Source of the DNA: an uncultured Candidatus Planktophila sp.
GTDB lineage: Bacteria; Actinomycetota; Actinomycetes; Nanopelagicales; Nanopelagicaceae
Assembly: GCA_937975715.1 (NCBI GenBank)
Contig: CALJUA010000001.1
Coordinates: forward strand, 1 to 5,858
DNA length: 5,858 nucleotides
Reading direction: 5' to 3'
The notes beneath the pieces were generated by a model that made no database searches, was not told the DNA's origin, and was given only the letters and a program-made list of their open reading frames with translations. The position numbers were made by a program, and so were the translations under genes. This document shows, piece by piece, positions 1 to 4,889 of this stretch; position 1 is the first letter of the stretch; each line of letters opens with the position of its first letter.

Positions 1-369
1 TGTGTAATTAGTATATTTATTTACTAAATATAATTGAATTCCGGAAATAGCACACTTCCCATCTTGTTTTAGAAATAAGTTATATAGATATTCCGGAGTT
101 ATATTGTATATAATATTTCTACGTCTTGCGTTAAGACGAACTTTTTGAAGATAAGAACCAGATAATTCTCCAGATCCTAAATAAGAACCTCTTGGTGAAC
201 ATCCACAGTTATTCGTTTTATTTATAATTAATAAATGTGGTCGTAATTTATACTCTACACCACATTCACATCTAACAATAGCCATTCGTCTATTGTTAGA
301 TCCAGAATGATCAAAATTTATTATCGTAACTTTATCGTATTTTTCACCTATATGAAATCTATTATTCAC
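1..369 (-). CDS. HNH-type homing endonuclease, N-terminal part (cut by left window edge)
   Basis: The frame is open for 123 codons and runs in frame off the left edge. I chose the GTG start at 369 because AGAAGG lies 8 bases upstream (383-378). An N-terminal segment carries two Cys pairs (CEC about residues 34-36, CGC about 55-57) resembling a small zinc ribbon. A segment SGSYLQKVRLNARRR follows, then ITPEYLYNLFLKQDGKCAISG near residues 92-112 (split here: ITPEYLYNLF, then LKQDGKCAISG). This arrangement is familiar from phage HNH endonucleases that read 'lf..Q.gkCaltG'; their catalytic His-Asn-His part comes later and would lie beyond the edge, so no catalytic residue is visible. The start overlaps the stop of the upstream glycosyltransferase by 8 bases. 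G+C is about 28%, far below its neighbours, which suggests acquisition from elsewhere. The product would be a site-specific DNA nuclease; whether it is intact cannot be seen. Confidence 0.8.
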   Translation of the reverse strand, partial: MNNRFHIGEKYDKVTIINFDHSGSNNRRMAIVRCECGVEYKLRPHLLIINKTNNCGCSPRGSYLGSGELSGSYLQKVRLNARRRNIIYNITPEYLYNLFLKQDGKCAISGIQLYLVNKYTNYT

Positions 370-1087
370 TATAAATACCTTCTAACGAACCCTCATAATC
401 TTTATTGATATCAATGTTAGCTACATGTACGCCGGTATGTCCTGCGTGATAGCAAACAGAACCGGGAGCAGTAGAAATAAAGATATGATCTGATTTCCAC
501 TTATTACGATATTCGTTTACAACTGTCCAGTCCCAACCATTCGTTGCAATGGTACCCGATGAGATTTCACTGAAACAAATTCGTAGATCTTCCTTCTCAT
601 ACAAACACATCGCAGCACAGGGAGTCGCTACGATGCGATAGGCACGACCTTCCGGTGCGTATACCAACGGTTCCCACATTCCCTTAATTCCAGAAGTAGC
701 GAGAACCTTATGTCCATCTTCAAGAGCTTGCTCACGAGCTAAGAGTAGACGACTAAATGCACCGGGCATTAAAGCGATATCATCATCGAACTTACATACT
801 AAGTCCGCATTGAGCTTATTGACACAATGCAAGAATGCAAACTGTGCATTCAAACCAACCAAGTAATGGGGATTCTGCCCTTGCTCTCGCATGTATGGAC
901 GCTTGATGATGATAGCTCCACGCTTCTCTGCTTCCTCAAGCATCTTTAGAGTTTGATAATTATCTGACTGATCATCAGCAATTACCAATTGTGCTCCTAC
1001 ATCTGCACACTCTCTTTCAATATGCTTTAGAGATTGCTGAAGAAGTTTGGGACGATTCCATGTAGTAAGAAGACCAACGATATTCAT
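362..1087 (-). CDS. GT-A fold glycosyltransferase, family 2-like
   Basis: A 241-residue protein expected to move a sugar from a nucleotide-sugar donor to an acceptor in the cytoplasm; no signal peptide or membrane segment is seen. GT-A landmarks appear in order: a first strand ending in TTWNRP (8-13), the nucleotide-contacting ADDQSDN (37-43), the metal-binding DxD-type FDDD (100-103), a GWDW segment (184-187) in the place of the catalytic-base region, and YHAGHTGVH (213-221), whose histidines could complete the metal site. Length suits a single catalytic domain. The ATG at 1087 is preceded by only a weak GGT and by an in-frame TAG four codons upstream, so no longer start is possible. It follows a terminator and structured region, which suggests its own promoter or read-through. 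The 3' end overlaps the endonuclease gene. Donor and acceptor are unknown; virion protein, host surface glycan or modified DNA base are all possible. Confidence 0.85.
   Translation of the reverse strand: MNIVGLLTTWNRPKLLQQSLKHIERECADVGAQLVIADDQSDNYQTLKMLEEAEKRGAIIIKRPYMREQGQNPHYLVGLNAQFAFLHCVNKLNADLVCKFDDDIALMPGAFSRLLLAREQALEDGHKVLATSGIKGMWEPLVYAPEGRAYRIVATPCAAMCLYEKEDLRICFSEISSGTIATNGWDWTVVNEYRNKWKSDHIFISTAPGSVCYHAGHTGVHVANIDINKDYEGSLEGIYSE
378..383 (-). promoter_or_regulatory. Ribosome binding site fixing the GTG start of the HNH gene
   Basis: AGAAGG on the minus strand, 8 bases before the GTG at 369. It lies inside the last codons of the glycosyltransferase gene. No ATG exists in the endonuclease frame before about codon 29, which would remove the N-terminal part, so this site decides the start. 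Confidence 0.6.
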
Positions 1088-1111
1088 ACCAGCATTCTAA
1101 ACCAATTCAGC

Positions 1112-1163
1112 ATAAAGTAAAGCCCGATGAAGGTCAGAGGATTACTCTAACCCGCATCGGGCT
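1112..1163 (-). terminator. Intrinsic terminator between HTH and GT-A genes
   Basis: A 9-bp perfect stem (AGCCCGATG at 1121-1129 with CATCGGGCT at 1155-1163) continues inward: a 2x2 interior loop, GGT/ACC, one mismatch, AGAG/CTCT and a five-base loop (1140-1144). On the minus strand the stem is followed by TTTACTTTA, a moderate U tract. There is no comparable U run on the plus side, so I read it as ending minus-strand transcription after the HTH gene. The tract is interrupted, so leakage into the glycosyltransferase is likely. Confidence 0.65.
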
Positions 1164-1176
1164 CCCGAAAACTATA

Positions 1177-1256
1177 GTTGATTTTATTCCGTTGATCAGA
1201 CGGGTGAAGAATTACCTATATCTTACTTCCACTATAAAATCAACACACGATATAGG
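1177..1256 (-). repeat. Two interleaved inverted repeats (pseudoknot topology)
   Basis: On the plus strand, arm A GTTGATTTTAT (1177-1187) is perfectly complementary to ATAAAATCAAC (1234-1244), and arm B CCTATATC (1215-1222) is perfectly complementary to GATATAGG (1249-1256). The arms alternate A-B-A'-B', so the pairs cross: in RNA they give either an H-type pseudoknot or two mutually exclusive stems. A third, shorter pair, ACACG (1245-1249) with CGTGT (1262-1266), starts right after the HTH stop codon. The block lies between the HTH gene and its terminator. At DNA level the arms could instead be operator half-sites. Confidence 0.6.
1215..1243 (-). promoter_or_regulatory. Possible sigma70-like promoter for the GT-A gene
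   Basis: TTGATT (1243-1238), a 17-base spacer and TATAGG (1220-1215), each 4 of 6 to consensus. The -35 box falls in one arm of the 11-bp inverted repeat and the -10 box in one arm of the 8-bp repeat. Any transcript would meet the terminator at 1163-1121 before the glycosyltransferase, so this could be a weak or attenuated promoter, or chance. Confidence 0.25.
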
Positions 1257-1269
1257 CTTGACGTGTTGT

Positions 1270-1452
1270 TCAGTTTCCGTTTTCGGTAGATAGGTTTTCG
1301 ATGGTTCGCATCAGAACCTTATGTGGCTTGCTCTTCAGTTTTTCCCATCGGTTGACTGTACTAACTGTCACTCCGATTCGATGTGCGAATTCCTCCTGAG
1401 TTAAGTTTAAGCTTTGCCGAATTTCCTTGACTCTTACACCGCTCTCTTCCAC
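1270..1452 (-). CDS. Small Cro/C1 (XRE)-family helix-turn-helix DNA-binding protein
   Basis: A 60-residue protein that is little more than one HTH_3 domain: VKEIRQSLNLTQEEFAHR leads into helix 2 (about 18-25), the turn IGV (26-28) and the recognition helix TVSTVNRW (29-36), followed by a short KSKPH stretch and a last helix. I start it at GTG 1452 because GGAGG (1465-1461) is 8 bases upstream; a GTG at 1461 in the same frame overlaps that site and cannot use it. It lacks a dimerisation or protease-sensitive domain, so it resembles Cro-size regulators rather than full CI repressors. A promoter lies upstream and a terminator downstream, so it can be transcribed alone within the late region. Role inferred: a regulator binding DNA, target unknown; GTTGATT motifs at its promoter and in the downstream inverted repeat are candidate sites. 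Confidence 0.85.
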   Translation of the reverse strand: MEESGVRVKEIRQSLNLTQEEFAHRIGVTVSTVNRWEKLKSKPHKVLMRTIENLSTENGN

Positions 1453-1460
1453 TATCCACA

Positions 1461-1465
1461 CCTCC
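1461..1465 (-). promoter_or_regulatory. Ribosome binding site deciding the HTH gene start
   Basis: GGAGG on the minus strand, 8 bases before GTG 1452. Its last G is also the first base of an upstream in-frame GTG (1461), which is therefore an unlikely start. Confidence 0.7.
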
Positions 1466-1510
1466 GTGTTGAATGCCTAAAGAACAGCCACACACCCAAT
1501 CAACGACTTC

Positions 1511-1539
1511 AGAATAGCGCCTTTTTTGCGGGCAGGCAA
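1511..1539 (-). promoter_or_regulatory. Sigma70-like promoter of the HTH gene
   Basis: TTGCCT (1539-1534), a 17-base spacer and TATTCT (1516-1511), each 4 of 6 to consensus with ideal spacing; the start of transcription would be near 1504, giving a leader of about 50 bases. A GTTGATT motif (1504-1498 on the minus strand) sits on the predicted start, where a bound repressor would block initiation. It occupies the 107-base gap between the GT-B and HTH genes. Confidence 0.45.
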
Positions 1540-1568
1540 TGGAGAATCTTGAGTCTTTTCAATATGAT

Positions 1569-2537
1569 CTAATCGTCATAACCGAGACGTTCCAAGTTCT
1601 TTGCGAGTTGCCTTGCGGCATTCTGCCACGTCCATTTCGTGTGCATGCGGTCGGCACCTCGCTTGGCACGCTCTAACGCCGCTGGGTAATCGTCCATGAT
1701 CTCTAACATCTGTCGGCCAAGGTCGGTAGTGTCAGCGCACGCCGCGACAAAAGTATCACCATTTGTCATCGGAATATGTTTGAATTGATGTTTAACTATC
1801 CATCCAACTTGTGAATCAAAAAAGTCACTTTGCCCACCATAACTAGTAGCGATGGTTGGAAGTCCTGTTGCCATCGCTTCTGCGATTGGAAGAGAGAAAC
1901 CAGCACCTTGAACCGGATGAAGAAATCCATGAGCAGTGTGATATAAATCTCGAATCTGTTCAAATGAATACATCCGATTATCAAATGTGATATTACCGAT
2001 ATGTTTAAGATGTCCTTCTCCTGTTTCAGAAGAAGTTTTCATCATCAAATGACAAAAGGATTTGTCCGCAAATAGATTACTCCAAGTACGAACAACTTGT
2101 CCCCAACCGTGCCTGCCATTTGGAGAACCGAGCCATAACCATTGAAAAGGTGTGGTCATATCCCATTGACGATCTGTATAAGTAAAAATTGTATTGTCAA
2201 AACCAAGTTTACTCACCAGTAATGGTTTTTTTGCACGATATGGTTCAAACAGATCTTTACAAAAATTGGTAGGAGTTAGAATAGCATCAATTTGCTTGAA
2301 TCTGGTTTTAAAGATTTCCGGTACTGGTTTACTCTCATACATGGTAAACAAAACATTTCTTTTACCATTAACGGGAAAACAGTCGGAGGGGTGACAATAA
2401 TGGATTACTGTCTTGGCGGAATCGGTAATCTCAACACCAATTTCCTGTAACGCTTTTCTGAGATTAATTGATGATCCGGTGTATCCCGCTGCGTTGCCAC
2501 CAATAAAACGAAATGGTACTGCCCATTGTATCTTCAT
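1569..2537 (-). CDS. GT-B fold glycosyltransferase, GT4-like (glycosyl transferase group 1)
   Basis: A 322-residue cytoplasmic protein expected to transfer a sugar from a nucleotide-sugar donor with retention of configuration, as in family GT4. The N-terminal half (1-120) is the acceptor-side domain. The second domain opens with FQWLWLGSPNGRHGW (131-145), and the donor-binding motif is GAGFSLPIAEAMATGLP (211-227) followed by TIATSYGG. It is shorter than many GT4 enzymes (350-400), with a compact N domain. In the usual E-x7-E motif the second Glu is present (220) but the first position is Ala (212). The ATG at 2537 has only a weak Shine-Dalgarno. The last part of the gene (1601-1740, residues about 266-312) is about 59% G+C against about 39% for the rest. 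Acceptor and donor are unknown; placement among virion genes favours virion or cell-surface glycosylation. Confidence 0.87.
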   Translation of the reverse strand: MKIQWAVPFRFIGGNAAGYTGSSINLRKALQEIGVEITDSAKTVIHYCHPSDCFPVNGKRNVLFTMYESKPVPEIFKTRFKQIDAILTPTNFCKDLFEPYRAKKPLLVSKLGFDNTIFTYTDRQWDMTTPFQWLWLGSPNGRHGWGQVVRTWSNLFADKSFCHLMMKTSSETGEGHLKHIGNITFDNRMYSFEQIRDLYHTAHGFLHPVQGAGFSLPIAEAMATGLPTIATSYGGQSDFFDSQVGWIVKHQFKHIPMTNGDTFVAACADTTDLGRQMLEIMDDYPAALERAKRGADRMHTKWTWQNAARQLAKNLERLGYDD

Positions 2538-2578
2538 ATTTCTAATCTACTCTCTATCTAAATAAAGGCAAGAATTAT

Positions 2579-2596
2579 TAAGTCATCTATGACTTA
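2579..2596 (-). repeat. Stem-loop directly after the 41-residue gene
   Basis: TAAGTCA (2579-2585) pairs perfectly with TGACTTA (2590-2596) around a four-base loop, abutting the stop codon at 2597. It is A+T-rich and no U run follows on the minus strand, so it is at best a weak terminator or a 3'-end protecting hairpin. Confidence 0.4.
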
Positions 2597-2722
2597 TTAT
2601 CGCGTAACTACTGCGCCAAGTTTTCCATGACGTACAGGGAATGAAAGTCCTTTTGTCTTTTCACCAGTAGGTTTACGATCAACTTTCTTCTTTAGATCTT
2701 TTAGATCCTTTTTCTTTTCCAT
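2597..2722 (-). CDS. Small basic phage protein of unknown function (41 residues)
   Basis: The frame is open further upstream, but ATG 2722 is chosen because GGAGG (2731-2727) sits four bases before it and because the upstream part overlaps the 118-residue gene. The first half is very lysine-rich (MEKKKDLKDLKKKVDRK), with a 9-base tandem repeat giving KDL-KDL; the second half GLSFPVRHGKLGAVVTR is less charged and may form a strand or loop. I recognise no family. Its ribosome site follows the U tract of a strong terminator with no gap, so it must be read by transcripts that pass the terminator. Small basic proteins next to capsid genes can be minor virion parts or nucleic-acid binders, but nothing here proves that. 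The coding nature rests mainly on the Shine-Dalgarno and the tight fit between neighbours. Confidence 0.6.
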   Translation of the reverse strand: MEKKKDLKDLKKKVDRKPTGEKTKGLSFPVRHGKLGAVVTR

Positions 2723-2731
2723 AAATCCTCC

Positions 2732-2762
2732 AAAATAAGAAGGAGGGGTTGCCCCCTCCTTC
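2732..2762 (-). terminator. Strong intrinsic terminator after the 118-residue gene
   Basis: A 10-bp G+C-rich perfect stem (GAAGGAGGGG 2739-2748 with CCCCTCCTTC 2753-2762) with a four-base loop, followed on the minus strand by TTATTTT (2738-2732). It begins 6 bases after the stop codon. The stem arms contain AAGGAGG and its complement, that is, a Shine-Dalgarno-like and an anti-Shine-Dalgarno sequence. Confidence 0.85.
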
Positions 2763-2768
2763 CTTGGT

Positions 2769-3125
2769 TTACTTCGGTTCGGGTGAATCCGAAATGATTT
2801 TAAGATTCGCCGCCTCATTAGGAGTAAACTTCCCAAATGCTGCGAGAATTGTATCCACATTTGCTTTGAGATCCCGATAAGAATTCTGAGGAATTTCACG
2901 TACAGGTACTTCGGGATAGTTATCAGCCATTAGTGCTTCCAGAGTCGCTTTAGATAAAAGTAGATGTTGAACCCGGCGGTCGAAGTCTACAATTGCGGTT
3001 TGCACTAACGTATGTGTATCTGGGTCGATATTTAGACGATCGAAGTCGCGAAGACCTTCTAGTTGAGGTTGAATAACAGCAAGCGCGTCTTCAATCTCTT
3101 TGATCGCTGACTCCACGGCAGTCAT
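2769..3125 (-). CDS. Hypothetical phage head-region protein, 118 residues, helical
   Basis: I do not recognise a family. Residues 1-30 (ESAIKEIEDALAVIQPQLEGL) and 38-70 look like two helices with heptad-like hydrophobic spacing; a proline-containing loop (PEVPVREIPQ, 71-80) follows, then a third helix (about 82-98) and a short tail ending SPEPK. It is acidic with no signal peptide or membrane segment. It starts three bases after the first stop codon of the upstream gene in the same frame (TAA TAA ATG), with only a weak GAAG-type ribosome site, so translation by coupling or re-initiation is likely. A strong terminator follows at once, making it the last gene of the capsid block. By position it could be a head-completion or minor virion protein; this is inference from gene order only. 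Confidence 0.8.
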   Translation of the reverse strand: MTAVESAIKEIEDALAVIQPQLEGLRDFDRLNIDPDTHTLVQTAIVDFDRRVQHLLLSKATLEALMADNYPEVPVREIPQNSYRDLKANVDTILAAFGKFTPNEAANLKIISDSPEPK

Positions 3126-3128
3126 TTA

Positions 3129-3452
3129 TTACTTCGTTTCTGCAGGAGAAACTACGAAACCGAATCCTGCTGCTTGTGCTGCAGTTACCTCATAAACCAC
3201 ATGCTCTTCAATCGTGACAACACCGGCACCTGTGTCGGCATCTGCTGTAATCTTGTACTCGGTTACACCAGCATTATCACCACTGATTACATAGAAGGAA
3301 AGAGGCTCGGCAGGGTCTTGAGAGAATGATCCTTCACCGGAAACTACCTCAACGACGAGTGCGCCATCGAGCGGTGCGGGATGACCTGCTGCAGTTACGG
3401 GAGCAGCGGTAAGTTTAACCTTTTGTTCATTTGTGCTTGTTACATTAACCAT
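3129..3452 (-). CDS. Small Ig-like domain virion protein candidate (107 residues)
   Basis: The sequence is mostly alternating hydrophobic strands with small residues: TNEQKVKLTAAPVTAAGHPAPLDG is split by a turn at GHPAP (23-27), then ALVVEVVSGEGSF, SFYVISGD, VTEYKITADADTGAGVVTI and a last strand region. The pattern 'kv.lt..pvtaaG.pap.dG' followed by 'i.adAd.GaG...i' is typical of small bacterial Ig-like (Big_2-type) phage proteins found beside capsid genes. It fills one domain. AAGGAG (3465-3460) lies 7 bases before ATG 3452. No signal peptide. Such proteins are often outer decorations or additions to head or tail; which one this is cannot be told here. It is rich in Thr and Ser at the N terminus (NVTSTN), a possible but unproved sugar acceptor given the two glycosyltransferases downstream. 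Confidence 0.8.
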   Translation of the reverse strand: MVNVTSTNEQKVKLTAAPVTAAGHPAPLDGALVVEVVSGEGSFSQDPAEPLSFYVISGDNAGVTEYKITADADTGAGVVTIEEHVVYEVTAAQAAGFGFVVSPAETK

Positions 3453-3475
3453 TTTGATACTCCTTATTTTGGTTA

Positions 3476-3516
3476 CAAAGAAATAGAGGCTAGCCCGGTT
3501 ATCCGAACTAGCCTCT
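3476..3516 (-). terminator. Intrinsic terminator after the major capsid gene (possibly bidirectional)
   Basis: A 9-bp stem (AGAGGCTAG 3485-3493 with CTAGCCTCT 3508-3516), a 2x2 interior loop, CGG/CCG and a TTAT loop. On the minus strand it is followed by ATTTCTTTG; on the plus strand by TTTTCC. The interrupted U tract suggests partial termination, which would lower expression of the genes after the capsid gene. Confidence 0.65.
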
Positions 3517-3529
3517 TTTCCTTATTCTA

Positions 3530-3546
3530 CACTATGAATTATAGTG
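3530..3546 (-). repeat. Short hairpin across the capsid gene stop codon
   Basis: CACTAT (3530-3535) pairs with ATAGTG (3541-3546) around five bases. The TAA of the capsid gene (3541-3539) lies at the stem-loop border. The 6-bp A+T-containing stem is weak; it precedes the stronger terminator and may be incidental. Confidence 0.3.
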
Positions 3547-4807
3547 CAGTCTTGATACGAGCGAACGCTGACGGAATAACCGATACCATGCCGATACGCT
3601 CACGAACACGAAGGGCCAAGTTACCAGCTTCGAAGAAGACCTGATCTGACCAATCGATACGAAGCTCACGACGATCACCAAATACGAACTTGCTCCAATC
3701 GCCATAAATAGCGAATAGCTGCATGTTGCTTGATGTCGAAGGCATCGTGTCTGTCAACCATGCGGGACGACCCATGATTGAAGTTGGTGTACCAGCAATC
3801 TGATCAGGAACACCTGCTACTTGTGGTAGAGCGTTCCAGCTTGTTGCGTAGAGAGGACGGTTTTGGCTGTCCTTCATACCAACAATATTCTGGAATGCAC
3901 CAGAACCAAGAACGAATGAACCCTTATGTACACACTTCGAATCAACTGAGAACTGGAGACGTACTAGATCCTGATGGGTAATATCAGAGAACTGACGCAT
4001 ACCAGATGACTGTGAGTTACCGAAGTAGATAAGAGTTGTGTTGCTATCGGTACCAACACCAGTGAAGATTGTTGTTGCTGAGAACGCCTTCTGGTTCTCT
4101 TCTTGAGCTACAGCTTCTGCGAAGAGCTTAGCTAACATGGGCTCAATAGCAATTACTGAATCTTCAGTAAGTTCTGATGTGATCTCAGTAAGAGCCATCA
4201 TGGTCTTAGCTGTAAGAGTCTTGTCTGTGAATACGACTGAAGTCTGGCTTGCGGGAGCAACACCTTCGTTCGGCCATGAAACTGTAGGACCAGAACCCTT
4301 AACAGGTAGCTTCATTGTCAGAGTATTCATTGGGATGACAGTTGCAATCTGACGGATAATTGAAGCTTCACCGATTAGACGAGCAACTTCCGGATAGATA
4401 ATTGTCGGAACGAGAACGTCACCGGTTGCTGAACCAACGGTTTCCTTCTGACCACCACCTGACGAAATATCGCGTTGTAGCTGATCGAAATCATCGGAAA
4501 CCTTGCCATATTCACGGAGACGCCATGCCTCTGTGATGCAACGACCAAAGTGATAAAGACCACGAGTCTTATCCTTTGTTTCGGCCTCGTATACCTTCTG
4601 ACCTTTACCTAGACGCTTATCGAGTGCGTCGCACTGAGCACGAAGCTCTGCAACTGCATTCTTGACTGTTGCGACTTCTGCACGAGACTCCTCGTCTGAA
4701 AGGTCAAGCTTCTTGTTAATATCACGCTGAGCACACTCGATTGCCTCAAGTGCCTCCATGATGGGGTGTAGATTTTCTTTTGGATTTACCTTAAGTGCGT
4801 CTGACAT
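3539..4807 (-). CDS. Major capsid protein, HK97 fold
   Basis: A 422-residue shell-forming protein. Residues 12-70 are charged and heptad-like (coiled coil), matching the HK97 delta domain that acts as an internal scaffold and is removed in many phages. A linker with SSGGG (115-119) leads into the N-arm and ATGDVLVP (127-134). The core follows: EVARLIGEASIIRQIATVIP, the beta strand block NTLTMKLPV, WPNEG (178-182), the long helix around 222-240, LVRLQFSVDSK and LKD-like MKDSQNRPLY (311-320), IMGRPAWLTDTMP (344-356) and FAIYGDWSKFVFGDRRELRI (split at GDW, 365-384). Length is normal for the family. Start ATG 4807 has AAAGGAG 10 bases upstream. If processing occurs, the cut would be expected near 110-125; no prohead protease gene is seen in the window. 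It has its own promoter, structured leader and downstream terminator, which fits the high demand for this protein. Confidence 0.95.
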   Translation of the reverse strand: MSDALKVNPKENLHPIMEALEAIECAQRDINKKLDLSDEESRAEVATVKNAVAELRAQCDALDKRLGKGQKVYEAETKDKTRGLYHFGRCITEAWRLREYGKVSDDFDQLQRDISSGGGQKETVGSATGDVLVPTIIYPEVARLIGEASIIRQIATVIPMNTLTMKLPVKGSGPTVSWPNEGVAPASQTSVVFTDKTLTAKTMMALTEITSELTEDSVIAIEPMLAKLFAEAVAQEENQKAFSATTIFTGVGTDSNTTLIYFGNSQSSGMRQFSDITHQDLVRLQFSVDSKCVHKGSFVLGSGAFQNIVGMKDSQNRPLYATSWNALPQVAGVPDQIAGTPTSIMGRPAWLTDTMPSTSSNMQLFAIYGDWSKFVFGDRRELRIDWSDQVFFEAGNLALRVRERIGMVSVIPSAFARIKTAL

Positions 4808-4825
4808 AATACATCAACTCCTTTG

Positions 4826-4864
4826 GAGCGAATTATCGCTCGTCGTGACTCGGCCAGTCACGAC
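4826..4864 (-). promoter_or_regulatory. Two abutting hairpins in the capsid mRNA leader
   Basis: GTCGTGACT (4842-4850) pairs perfectly with AGTCACGAC (4856-4864), 9 bp with a five-base loop. Directly adjoining with no gap, GAGCGA (4826-4831) pairs with TCGCTC (4836-4841), 6 bp with a four-base loop. On the mRNA the pair ends one base before AAAGGAG (4824-4818) of the capsid gene. No U run follows, so this is not a terminator; stabilising the mRNA 5' end or keeping the ribosome site open is more likely. Confidence 0.6.
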
Positions 4865-4889
4865 CGAAAATATGTGAATGTTTAATTAG

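Noticed and set aside
1112..1269. Group I intron remnant or tRNA gene in the structured intergenic region
   Set aside because: No cloverleaf, CCA end or intron core motifs could be found; only simple and crossed stems are visible.
1453..1461. GTG 1461 as start of the HTH gene
   Set aside because: It overlaps the GGAGG ribosome site itself, leaving no spacing; GTG 1452 is 8 bases away.
1796..1984. Minus-strand open frame of 62 codons within the GT-B gene
   Set aside because: Out-of-frame shadow of a gene with clear GT4 motifs.
2194..2394. Plus-strand open frame of 66 codons
   Set aside because: It lies inside the GT-B gene on the opposite strand, has no convincing ribosome site and no recognisable motif.
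2544..2571. Possible promoter TTGCCT-16-TAGATT ahead of the GT-B gene
   Set aside because: Both boxes are weak, the spacing is short, and the start of transcription would fall on the ATG itself; a leaderless mRNA is possible but unsupported.
2723..2899. Longer version of the 41-residue gene starting at 2899
   Set aside because: The extra 59 codons overlap the 118-residue gene, run through the terminator stem and have no ribosome site; GGAGG points to ATG 2722.
3381..4352. Plus-strand open frames at 3381-3644, 3778-3981 and 4137-4352
   Set aside because: All are opposite the Ig-like or capsid genes, have Cys/Ser-rich non-protein-like translations and run against the direction of every accepted gene.
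4375..4563. Minus-strand open frame of 62 codons within the capsid gene
   Set aside because: Out-of-frame shadow of the well-supported capsid gene.
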